NCBI RefSeq assembly: GCF_900115585.1
Contig: NZ_FOWZ01000001.1
Span: forward strand, 889,461 to 953,460
Direction of reading: 5' to 3'
From: Qipengyuania nanhaisediminis
GTDB taxonomy: Bacteria; Pseudomonadota; Alphaproteobacteria; Sphingomonadales; Sphingomonadaceae
Length of the DNA stretch: 64,000 nucleotides
In this document: positions 23,550-30,985 of the stretch, one piece after another
Position numbering within the stretch: the stretch's first letter is position 1
Layout: every line of letters begins with the position of its first letter
Translations under genes and position numbers: made by a program
Notes under the pieces: model-generated
Seen by the model: only the letters and a program-made list of their open reading frames with translations
Database searches by the model: none
Told to the model about the DNA's origin: nothing

Positions 23550-24790
23550 CGCCCAAAGGAAGGCCGGTGGAACGTGGGGAGGCCCATCCGTCTTATGAGA
23601 TCGAAATCAATTAAGCGGGCGTAGTCCACGCCCTCAACTTCGTCTGCAGCTTTATGGAGGCGCAGCTCCAGTTGCGTGTGCCAGTCATCAATCTCGCGGA
23701 AACCAGAAAAGCGATCGCGAATGACCGCCTCTGCGTCGCGCAAGCATTCATAGCCCTTTGCGATGTCGTCTTGCACAGCGGTGTCGATCGCGTCTTCCAT
23801 ATCCGACCAAGCCCGATGGCTCATCTGAACCGAGATGTTCTGGCTCTGCGTGCTGATGAAATAAGAGAGGAAATCAAATCCTTCTTCTGGCTCTACGCAT
23901 CCAGGATGATCGCGCAGATCGAATGGACCTGCAGGGTGCTCCGCGAAATAGTCGCGGCATAAGGCGATAATTGCCGAGAGCGTCTGACCATCCTGCGCCG
24001 CTAGAAACAGGTTGTCCCCGTAAAGAGCTGCGTGGCAATCGTGGGGCGCGATATGCGCGGCCAAGCTGTTAAACAGTGTAGCCAGAATGATGCTGGACGA
24101 AGGCAAACCTTGCAGCAGTCCCTGAGGTCCATTCCACCTGCGTGCTTCCGGTCCATGAGAGTATACACAAGAGTGCGATACTCCCTGTTCCCGGAACGTG
24201 AGATTGCGATAGTCGAGACAGTTCCCGATTACCAACCTCGGCAAGGGAAGCAGGTCGTATAGGCTGTTGATCGAAACGGACTGATAGCAGTCTCGAACGT
24301 CCCCAATGAAACAGTGGCTATAGCCCGCTTCCAGTGCTTCTTTGATGGCGATAATCGCGTAATCGCGACCACGCCCCCTAATATCATAAATGTGATGTCC
24401 TGGCTGAAGCCGCGCTTCCAAAACATCCTTGATCAGATAAGAACAGGCGGCGAGAGATGGCGGTGGCGAACATATGGGGCGACGCCCCCAACCAGAGCTT
24501 TTCGCCCGCCATTCAAACCGAACCTCACCGGCATTGACTTCGAAGGGATTGGTCTGTGCAGTGAGGAGTGTCACCGCCTCATCACTGGCTTGAGCAGGAA
24601 GGGCGCGCATTGCTGCCCAAGCGCGCAGATCGTCTTTGTTCAGGTATGCAATCGTTCTGCGGTAAAGACGAGAAAGCCGACCTGCGTCCGTCAGGCTTCG
24701 AAGCTCTTGCTGGAGCAATTTTGCTTTACGCGAGAGACGGCTGATCTCGCGGCGGCGTGCCAAGGTGTGAGGGTCAGGAGGAAGTACCAC
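23546..24790 (-). CDS. Reverse transcriptase with YGDN active-site box
   Basis: 414 residues from GTG 24790. RT motifs are in order: 'RRPICSPPPSLAACSYLIKDVLEARL' (motifs 1-2), 'FIGDVRDCYQSV' with catalytic Asp164 (motif A), 'GPQGLLQGLPSSSII' with Gln227-Gly228 (motif B), 'ALYGDNLFL' at 257-260 (motif C), and 'GFDFLSYFIS' (motif D region). Motif C is YGDN rather than YADD, so the second catalytic Asp is Asn. No maturase, endonuclease or nitrilase domain is fused; the C-terminal 100 residues are helical and unassigned. The family could be a defence-type (UG/DRT-like) or retron-like RT, not resolvable by eye. GTG is forced by an in-frame TGA directly before it. Lower GC and accessory context indicate transfer. 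Confidence 0.85.
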   Translation of the reverse strand: MVLPPDPHTLARRREISRLSRKAKLLQQELRSLTDAGRLSRLYRRTIAYLNKDDLRAWAAMRALPAQASDEAVTLLTAQTNPFEVNAGEVRFEWRAKSSGWGRRPICSPPPSLAACSYLIKDVLEARLQPGHHIYDIRGRGRDYAIIAIKEALEAGYSHCFIGDVRDCYQSVSINSLYDLLPLPRLVIGNCLDYRNLTFREQGVSHSCVYSHGPEARRWNGPQGLLQGLPSSSIILATLFNSLAAHIAPHDCHAALYGDNLFLAAQDGQTLSAIIALCRDYFAEHPAGPFDLRDHPGCVEPEEGFDFLSYFISTQSQNISVQMSHRAWSDMEDAIDTAVQDDIAKGYECLRDAEAVIRDRFSGFREIDDWHTQLELRLHKAADEVEGVDYARLIDFDLIRRMGLPTFHRPSFGR

Positions 24791-24817
24791 TCACTGAAAA
24801 TTGGGGGTCGCAAATGA

Positions 24818-24887
24818 TTCGTCAATAAAAACATTTTGCAACTGGTGCAACTGAATGAAATACGAGAAAACATTCTTAATTGACGAA
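24818..24887 (-). ncRNA. Candidate structured RNA in the RT leader
   Basis: TTCGTCAAT (minus 24887-24879) and ATTGACGAA (24826-24818) form a perfect 9-bp stem closing a 52-base interior. That interior holds nested repeats CATT/AATG and TTGCA/TGCAA (24836-24850). It ends 28 bases before the RT start codon on the RT strand. Another hairpin (GAAGGC/GCCTTC) lies further up at 24985-25007. The whole 24.80-25.21 kb gap is AT-rich and lacks a credible protein gene. Retrons and several DRT systems need a neighbouring non-coding RNA, so this is a reasonable candidate, not a demonstrated one. Confidence 0.4.
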
Positions 24888-25026
24888 GCTTTTGATTTAT
24901 CACACTCCAATTTTTCATTCATAGAGAGGCGATTTTTCAGATTATTTCCCGGCAGGCGGCGCCCCATCGCGCAGTTGAAATATGGAAGGCGGCGATGAGC
25001 GGCCTTCACCGGGGTTCTAGGATTTA

Positions 25027-25040
25027 TGCAACGCGTTGCA
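25027..25040. repeat. Palindrome copy 2 (TGCAACGCGTTGCA)
   Basis: Perfect 14-bp palindrome 177 bp before the serine recombinase start, followed after 5 bases by CGACGTGGC (25046-25054). The mirrored arrangement occurs downstream of the gene. Confidence 0.65.
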
Positions 25041-25124
25041 CTTATCGACGTGGCGCCAGGCGGAAGTTTACCGTGATCATGGCGGCGGCATCGGTATCAT
25101 AAGTTGTAAGTTTTGAAGGGCGTA

Positions 25125-25170
25125 GCAATTCATGCCTGGCCTGCATCAAAAGATATAAATTGCCTTTTTT
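25125..25170 (+). terminator. Terminator-like hairpin upstream of the serine recombinase
   Basis: GCAATT (25125-25130) pairs with AATTGC (25158-25163), enclosing an inner ATGC/GCAT stem (25132-25146), and is followed by CTTTTTT. On the plus strand no annotated gene ends here, so it may end a small RNA from the RT leader region or insulate the recombinase. TTTTGAAG recurs at 25111, 25167 and 25197 around it. Confidence 0.5.
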
Positions 25171-25217
25171 GAAGATGCCTCTAAAATAGTGGTATGTTTT
25201 GAAGCGGAGCAGTCGGA

Positions 25218-25811
25218 ATGAGCCGCATTGCGTATTTTCGAGTTTCTACAGGCGGGCAGAGCATCGAAGGGCAGCGCGAAGCGCTGACTGGGCCGTTCGA
25301 CCGCGAGTTTGTTGACGAAGGGGTTGGTGGTGGGACTCTGGCTGCTTCCCGACCTGGGTTCTCACAATTGCTGTCTTACATCCGCGAGGGAGATACTCTT
25401 TGTGTGTTTGCTCTTGATAGGCTGGGGCGAGATGCGCTCGATGTACAGACGACGGTTCGAGAGTTACTCCAGCAAGGCGTTACGATTGAAGTGAGAGGGC
25501 TGGGTCAAATCGGCAAAGGAGTGGGAGAACTAATTGTCGCGGTGCTCGCGCAAATTGCCGACATGGAGCGTGAACGAATTCGAGAGCGCTGTGAGGCCGG
25601 CCGTGCTGCTGCGCGGAAGTCCATCCGTGAAACAGGCAAGACGCACAGAGGTAAGTCTAGTCTAGGGCGACCCCTCGCAGGCAACCCAGCCGAAGTTAGG
25701 CAATGGCGGATAGATACTGGCGCTTCCATTCGGCAAACAATGGAAAAATTTAGCCTCTCCAAGTCAACGGTTGAGCGGTATTGTTCGTCCGGGAGCACCA
25801 AAAGACCTTAG
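25218..25811 (+). CDS. Serine recombinase (resolvase/invertase family)
   Basis: 197 residues. The catalytic domain opens 'RIAYFRVSTGGQSIEGQREAL', with the nucleophile Ser in RVST, then 'FALDRLGRDALDVQ' (the LDRLGR signature) and 'IADMERERIRERCEAGRAAA' (dimer helix E). A short C-terminal helix-turn-helix (about 160-190, 'SIRQTMEKFSLSKSTVERY') completes a DNA-invertase-like protein. Such enzymes resolve or invert DNA between paired sites. The gene is flanked by symmetrical palindrome-plus-CGACGTGGC modules, plausible sites of action. Start supported by GAAGCGGAG upstream. Confidence 0.93.
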   Translation: MSRIAYFRVSTGGQSIEGQREALTGPFDREFVDEGVGGGTLAASRPGFSQLLSYIREGDTLCVFALDRLGRDALDVQTTVRELLQQGVTIEVRGLGQIGKGVGELIVAVLAQIADMERERIRERCEAGRAAARKSIRETGKTHRGKSSLGRPLAGNPAEVRQWRIDTGASIRQTMEKFSLSKSTVERYCSSGSTKRP

Positions 25812-25859
25812 GTGCGGAGCTTGCTTCGCTGCTCTCTGCGTATAACGACGTGGCAATGC

Positions 25860-25873
25860 TGCAACGCGTTGCA
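25860..25873. repeat. Palindrome copy 3 (TGCAACGCGTTGCA)
   Basis: Perfect copy 48 bp after the serine recombinase stop, preceded after 5 bases by CGACGTGGC (25846-25854). With copy 2 it brackets the recombinase in mirror order. The gap from here to hsdM (25874-26014) shows no gene. Confidence 0.65.
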
Positions 25874-26014
25874 CCGAGGTCGGACTTTCACACCCCCGCT
25901 CTTGCGTAGGCCGTATCCCTCTCCTTGGGTTACGCACAAATTCAGATTACCAAATCAGTGACATAGCCAGAGATCAGCGTCACTAGGTCGTCCGATTGCG
26001 GATTGGGGAAGCTT

Positions 26015-28264
26015 GTGCTTACAGAACGACACAAAGAAATTGCGGGGACAATCTGGGAAATCGCCAATCGGTTGCGCGGGCCCTATCGTCCCCCTCAATA
26101 CCGCTTGGTCATGCTGCCAATGGTTGTGCTCCGGCGCTTCGATTGCGTTCTTGAGCCAACCAAAGACGCCGTTGTCGCCGAGTACAAGCGATTGCTCGCG
26201 GCAAACACGCCCGAGCGCGCCATCCCCCGGCTGCTTACCAAGATCGTCGACCCCAACCGCACGCAACCGCTCTACAACACGAGCGCCTTCACCTTTGAAA
26301 AGCTGTTGGGCGACAGCGAGAACATCGCGCCCAACCTCGTTTCCTACATCAACGGCTTTTCGCCCACTGCCCAGCGCATCTTCGAGAAGTTCAAGTTCAG
26401 CGAGCAGATTGAGAAGCTCGACGCGAGCAACCGCCTTTACAACATCGTCAAGGCAATGGCCGATCCCAAAGTCGATCTACATCCTGACCGGATCAGCAAC
26501 ATCGAAATGGGCTACATCTTTGAGCACCTTGTCATGCGCTTCAATGAACAGGCGAATGAGGAGGCCGGGGATCACTTCACGCCGCGCGAGGTAATCCGCC
26601 TGATGACCAGCCTCGTCTACACCGGCGAGAAGGATGTCTACAAACCGGGCGTTTATCGGGAAATTTATGATCCTGCCTGCGGGACGGGCGGGATGCTCTC
26701 AATTTCTGAGGAAATGATCCTAGCGGGCAACGAGCGCGCAAAGCTGGGCCTCTTCGGTCAGGAATATAACGATGAAAGTTGGGCAATATGCTGCTCGGAT
26801 ATGCTCATCAAGGACGAGGAGACCGACAACATCAAGCTCGGCGATACGCTGGGTGACGGGAAGACGTTCGACGGATTTCCGGAAAAGAAGTTCCATTACA
26901 TGCTCGCCAACCCGCCTTTCGGCGTGGAGTGGAAAGATCAGAAGGATGTGGTTGAGAAGGAGCACAAGGATTGGGGCTTTTCGGGACGGTTCGGAGCGGG
27001 TCTTCCCGCGATCAATGACGGGTCGTTCCTGTTCCTCCAGCACATGATTTCCAAGATGCACCCCCATGCTGGGGGGGATGACAACCAGCCGGGATCGAAG
27101 ATCGCCGTAATTTTCAACGGCTCGCCACTATTCAGCGGCGATGCTGGCTCCGGCCCGTCGAATATCCGGCGCTGGATCATCGAAAACGACTGGCTCGATG
27201 CGATTGTCGCGCTGCCCGATCAGCTTTTCTACAACACCGGCATTTTTACCTACATTTGGCTCGTCACGAACCGGAAAGCGCTAGAGCGGCGCGGCAAGGT
27301 GCAGTTGATCGATGGCACCCGTTTCTTCGACAAGATGAAGAAGAGCCTCAACAACAAGCGCAACGAATTGAGCGAAGAGCACATCCGCCACCTGACCGAA
27401 ATCTACGGCAGGTTTGAGGATGGCGAGGAAGCCAAGGTCTGCATCGATGAAAAGAAGGACGTTTGGGAAAAGCGCGTAGTCAGCCGCATCTTCGACAATC
27501 ACGAGTTCGGCTTCCTCAAGGTCGTGGTTGAGCGACCGCTTCGGCTCAATCTGGAAGCCTCGCCAGAGCGGATCGCCCGGCTGGATGAGCAGACAGCCTT
27601 CGCCAATCTCTCGGTATCCAAGAAGCGCAAGGATGCCGCCCTGATCGAAAAGGAAGAGGCGGCTGGCCGGGAGCAACAGGAGGCCGTTCGTGCCGTCCTG
27701 AAAGCGCTCGAAGGCAAAGGGCGCTACATGGACCGCGCGGATTTCGATGCCGATCTGGCGGTGGCTGCCAAGCGGGCCGGTGTGAAATTGTCCGCACCCA
27801 TCAAGAAAGCGATCATCGCTGCGCTGGGCGAACGCGATCCGAAGGCGGAGATTTGTCGGGACAGCAAGGGAAGGCCAGAGCCAGACAGCGAACTCAGGGA
27901 TACAGAGAATATCCCGCTGCCCGCCTATGCGCGTCTTCCTGACGCCTTCGCTGAGAAGGTCGCACAATCCGCCAATGCCGCGCATAGCGGGGTGAAGCTG
28001 CCGATCTTCTTCGGCCCAGACCGCCCCAATGAAGACCTGGTCAAAGCCATGCGCGGCACCATCGATGCCTATATGGCTGTGGAGGTCTTGCCGCATGTGG
28101 ACGATGCTTGGGTGGACTACACTAAGACCAAGGTCGGTTACGAAATTCCCATCAACCGGCACTTTTACGTCTACCAGCCGCCGCGCCCGATAGATGATAT
28201 TGAGCGAGAAATTTCGGATTTAGAGGGTGAAATCGCGTCGCTGCTCAAAGGGTTGGTGGCGTGA
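26015..28264 (+). CDS. hsdM: Type I restriction-modification DNA methyltransferase subunit
   Basis: 749 residues from GTG 26015, with GGGGA 6-10 bp upstream; the TTG at 26005 region is an unlikely start. An N-terminal helical HsdM_N region ('IAGTIWEIANRLRGPYRPPQYR', in parts) leads to the N6-adenine methylase domain with motif I 'DPACGTGGM' (D219) and motif IV 'NPPFG' (N299). A long C-terminal extension (about 480-749) includes a coiled, charged segment. It transfers methyl groups from SAM to adenine at the site chosen by HsdS and is required for restriction. It overlaps hsdS by 4 bp. The operon contains two extra genes before hsdR. Confidence 0.97.
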   Translation: MLTERHKEIAGTIWEIANRLRGPYRPPQYRLVMLPMVVLRRFDCVLEPTKDAVVAEYKRLLAANTPERAIPRLLTKIVDPNRTQPLYNTSAFTFEKLLGDSENIAPNLVSYINGFSPTAQRIFEKFKFSEQIEKLDASNRLYNIVKAMADPKVDLHPDRISNIEMGYIFEHLVMRFNEQANEEAGDHFTPREVIRLMTSLVYTGEKDVYKPGVYREIYDPACGTGGMLSISEEMILAGNERAKLGLFGQEYNDESWAICCSDMLIKDEETDNIKLGDTLGDGKTFDGFPEKKFHYMLANPPFGVEWKDQKDVVEKEHKDWGFSGRFGAGLPAINDGSFLFLQHMISKMHPHAGGDDNQPGSKIAVIFNGSPLFSGDAGSGPSNIRRWIIENDWLDAIVALPDQLFYNTGIFTYIWLVTNRKALERRGKVQLIDGTRFFDKMKKSLNNKRNELSEEHIRHLTEIYGRFEDGEEAKVCIDEKKDVWEKRVVSRIFDNHEFGFLKVVVERPLRLNLEASPERIARLDEQTAFANLSVSKKRKDAALIEKEEAAGREQQEAVRAVLKALEGKGRYMDRADFDADLAVAAKRAGVKLSAPIKKAIIAALGERDPKAEICRDSKGRPEPDSELRDTENIPLPAYARLPDAFAEKVAQSANAAHSGVKLPIFFGPDRPNEDLVKAMRGTIDAYMAVEVLPHVDDAWVDYTKTKVGYEIPINRHFYVYQPPRPIDDIEREISDLEGEIASLLKGLVA

Positions 28265-29511
28265 GCTATTTCCAGAGAAGCGAAGAACTGCCGGAATGGG
28301 TTGGTTCTCCGCCTAGAGATTGGAAGACCGACTGGCTCAAGTGGAACGTCCAGCGGTTAGCGCTGCGGCCTACTGAAGATGAAGTCGAAACACTGCCCTA
28401 TATTTCAAATGAGGATATTTCCTCATGGACCGGCAAGCTCTTGGTGGACGATCCTCAACCCACGGAGGCGGACAGCCGCAAGTTTTGGAATGACGATGTC
28501 TTGTTCAACAAACTTCGGCCCTACCTCGCCAAGGTCTATCTTGCCGATTTTGATGGCCTCAGTTCAGGTGAATTGCTTTGCCTTCGAGGCGGTTCTTCCG
28601 TTGATCCCAAATTCTTGTTCTATGTGCTTAGCTCAAAAGCATTTGTCGATGCTGTGAACGCTGAGACGTTTGGATCGAAGATGCCCCGCGCAGATTGGGA
28701 AATTGTTGGGCACCAGCCGCTACCACTCCCGCCGCTCGATACTCAGAAGCGCATTACCAAGTTCCTCGATCAAAAGACCGCTCAAATCGATGCTCTGATC
28801 GAGAAGAAGCAGGCTCTATTGGAGCGGCTCGCCGAGAAGCGTCAGGCGGTAATCACGCAGGCCGTCACCAAGGGCTTGAACCCTGATGCGCCAATGAAAG
28901 ACAGCGGCATCAAATGGTTCGGCCAAATCCCCGCACATTGGGAGGTTAAACGGCTCAATGGCTTTTGCGACTTTCAATCCGGCAAGGCTCATGAGCCGTT
29001 CATCGATCCAGATGGGGCCTTTGTTTGTGTGAATGCCCGCTTTATCTCTACCGATGGACAAGCGGTTAAGATGTGCTCTGAAAACCTCTGTCCGGCCAAG
29101 CTCGGCGACATTTTAATGGTCATGAGCGATCTTCCAAACGGACGTGCATTGGCCCGCTCATTTCTCGTCGACGAGAAAGCAGAGTATGCTGTTAATCAAC
29201 GAGTTTGCCGCATCCGCCCACACACTGGAAACTCCACTTACCTCTCGCATCAACTGAACAGGAATTTGCAGCTTCTCGCGCACAATGACGGTAAAGAGCA
29301 GACGCACTTATCCAATTCGGCATTTCTTCACCTGAAGTTGCTTTTCCCTCCACCAGACGAGCAAGCCGAGATAGCGGAAGCGGTTACCAACTTTGAAGCT
29401 AGTGCTCGAGTTTCTGAGCAAGCTATCGAACGATCGGGAACGCTCCTTCAAGAATATAGGGCAACCCTGATCACAGCAGCAGTCACTGGGCAAATTGAGG
29501 GGCTTCAGTGA
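28261..29511 (+). CDS. hsdS: Type I restriction-modification specificity subunit
   Basis: 416 residues with the classic two-part layout. The first target-recognition domain covers about 10-165, and a conserved helical spacer ('LDQKTAQIDALIEKKQALLERLAEKRQAVITQAVTKGL', seen in pieces) about 165-205. The second TRD is about 215-375, with a second helix at the end ('EQAIERSGTLLQEYRATLITAAVTGQI'). The S subunit dictates the bipartite DNA target of the M2S and R2M2S complexes. It starts with GTG overlapping hsdM and ends overlapping the next gene by 4 bp, showing tight coupling. The recognition sequence cannot be predicted here. Confidence 0.96.
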   Translation: MSYFQRSEELPEWVGSPPRDWKTDWLKWNVQRLALRPTEDEVETLPYISNEDISSWTGKLLVDDPQPTEADSRKFWNDDVLFNKLRPYLAKVYLADFDGLSSGELLCLRGGSSVDPKFLFYVLSSKAFVDAVNAETFGSKMPRADWEIVGHQPLPLPPLDTQKRITKFLDQKTAQIDALIEKKQALLERLAEKRQAVITQAVTKGLNPDAPMKDSGIKWFGQIPAHWEVKRLNGFCDFQSGKAHEPFIDPDGAFVCVNARFISTDGQAVKMCSENLCPAKLGDILMVMSDLPNGRALARSFLVDEKAEYAVNQRVCRIRPHTGNSTYLSHQLNRNLQLLAHNDGKEQTHLSNSAFLHLKLLFPPPDEQAEIAEAVTNFEASARVSEQAIERSGTLLQEYRATLITAAVTGQIEGLQ

Positions 29512-30122
29512 CAATATCGGCGAGCGCCTACTTCAATCACCTCCTGGCCTACCTCAACGACGAGTATGTCGTCTCTGATGGGTCAGAGGGGAAAGTCGTT
29601 CTGGAGGAGGAATATTTCGCTCCGGAAGGCACAAAGCCTCTGACAAGGGTTGTTGAGTTGGCCCTCCCATCGCAGGGCATCGGCTTCAAACTGGATCAAA
29701 GCGACTTCGAAGCATCCACCAAGAAGCGGGCTAAACCGGCCCTTTTCCATTTCCTCGATGACAACGCCAAGCCATGGTCGAGGCGCTGCGATTTCGTGGT
29801 GTTTTGGCGGAATGGCAACGCGCTTCGTGCCGACCTGATCGAGTTCAAATCCAAGGGTATCCAGCACGACAAGATCGTTCCCCAGTTGAACGCTGGTTTG
29901 TGCTGGTGCCGCAGCCTCAAGCATACAATCGAGCATTACACCGGCTACAAGAAGAAGATCGTGGCTCGGAAATTTGTCTTTAGCTCCAATCAGGAACCGG
30001 AAGCCTTCCTCGATGCGAACCGGCAATTGAACGCCGATGTCTCGGTGCGCTTCTACCATTATGACGAACTGGCGAGCATGCAGATCGGTGATCTGCAAAA
30101 CCAATCGGAGGTTGTGGTCTAG
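29508..30122 (+). CDS. Uncharacterised protein within the type I R-M operon, possible PD-(D/E)XK fold
   Basis: 204 residues, start GTG overlapping hsdS by 4 bp. I do not recognise a named family. A pattern compatible with a PD-(D/E)XK nuclease core is visible: Asp95 in 'RRCDFVVFW', then after 16 residues Glu112-x-Lys114 in 'DLIEFKSKG', on alternating hydrophobic strands. Later parts ('CWCRSLKHTIEHY', 'KKIVARKFVFSSNQEPEAF') look like a continuation of an alpha/beta fold. If real, it would be a nuclease or nuclease-like sensor. Insertion of such a gene between hsdS and hsdR is not part of standard type I systems. It precedes the next gene by 3 bp. Confidence 0.6.
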   Translation: MTISASAYFNHLLAYLNDEYVVSDGSEGKVVLEEEYFAPEGTKPLTRVVELALPSQGIGFKLDQSDFEASTKKRAKPALFHFLDDNAKPWSRRCDFVVFWRNGNALRADLIEFKSKGIQHDKIVPQLNAGLCWCRSLKHTIEHYTGYKKKIVARKFVFSSNQEPEAFLDANRQLNADVSVRFYHYDELASMQIGDLQNQSEVVV

Positions 30123-30125
30123 GCT

Positions 30126-30977
30126 ATGAGTTCGCGCGCCGATCCGTTCACCCTGCCCGAGTGGCATGCGCTCCGGCGCGAAGCTTCACTCGTCAGCCAA
30201 GTCATTGGGGCCGGGGCGACGGCACTCGGTAGGGCGAGCTACGGAAAGAGCTTCGGTGAATATTATACCGCCTTCTTCGGCCTATCGATCGGCATCGAGC
30301 GGCTGGCAAAGCTCATTCTGGTCGCCGACCACATCATCGAACACCAAGGTGCTCTACCTGATGCGCAGACGGTGAAAGCCTTCGGTCACCGCTTGGAACA
30401 CCTAATCAAGAAGTCGGGAGACATCGCTGAGAAGCGTGGGATTGCCAATCCACACCTCTCTCCTTCCGATCCAATCTGTGCCGCCGTAATCGATTGCCTG
30501 GACAGCTTCGCAGCGGCATCGAAGGGACGCTATGCGAACTTCGAGACGATCGGAAATCCGAACTTTGATCCGTCAAACGAACCAGTCAACAAATGGTGGG
30601 AGAAGGTGGTCGAGCCGATCCTCGACAAGCATTATCGTGGAAGACAGGCGGAGCACCGTGTTCGGCATCGCGCGAGGGTCGTCGGTAAATTGTTGTCCGA
30701 CGTATCGACAATTCTGTTCTTTGATGAGAACGGCAATCAGATGACCGATCTGCAAGTGGCCTCAGAACGCTCGGGTCAAACCAAATGGGCGCAGGAATAC
30801 GGTCGCTTTTATGCTCTCGCAGTTGTCCGCTGGTTGTCGCACATCTTCATCGAATTGGTGCATTCGGCTGGATATGGCGATGAAACGCCTTGCCTTTTTG
30901 GCCACCACGAATTTTTCTATAGTTACAAAGTAGATGACAAGACTTTGCGCACGCGTAAGGTTTGGCCGCTAAGTTAG
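30126..30977 (+). CDS. Uncharacterised helical protein within the type I R-M operon, possibly HEPN-like
   Basis: 283 residues, ATG 3 bp after the previous stop, and 8 bp before hsdR. Mostly helical by composition. Residues about 45-105 ('YYTAFFGLSIGIERLAKLIL' then 'VKAFGHRLEHLIKKS') show the Glu58…Lys62 and His88/His92 spacing reminiscent of HEPN four-helix proteins such as AbiV. I do not see a convincing RX4-6H catalytic motif, so this is a loose resemblance. HEPN proteins are often RNases or partner subunits in defence systems. With the preceding gene it forms a two-gene insert in an R-M operon. Confidence 0.55.
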   Translation: MSSRADPFTLPEWHALRREASLVSQVIGAGATALGRASYGKSFGEYYTAFFGLSIGIERLAKLILVADHIIEHQGALPDAQTVKAFGHRLEHLIKKSGDIAEKRGIANPHLSPSDPICAAVIDCLDSFAAASKGRYANFETIGNPNFDPSNEPVNKWWEKVVEPILDKHYRGRQAEHRVRHRARVVGKLLSDVSTILFFDENGNQMTDLQVASERSGQTKWAQEYGRFYALAVVRWLSHIFIELVHSAGYGDETPCLFGHHEFFYSYKVDDKTLRTRKVWPLS

Positions 30978-30985
30978 GGGGCGTC

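Noticed and set aside
24791-25009. 72-codon ORF in frame with the RT gene
   Set aside because: Amino-acid composition is AT-driven, it overlaps strong RNA hairpins, and it lacks an RBS. I treat it as leader RNA unless homologues show otherwise (kept as a finding).
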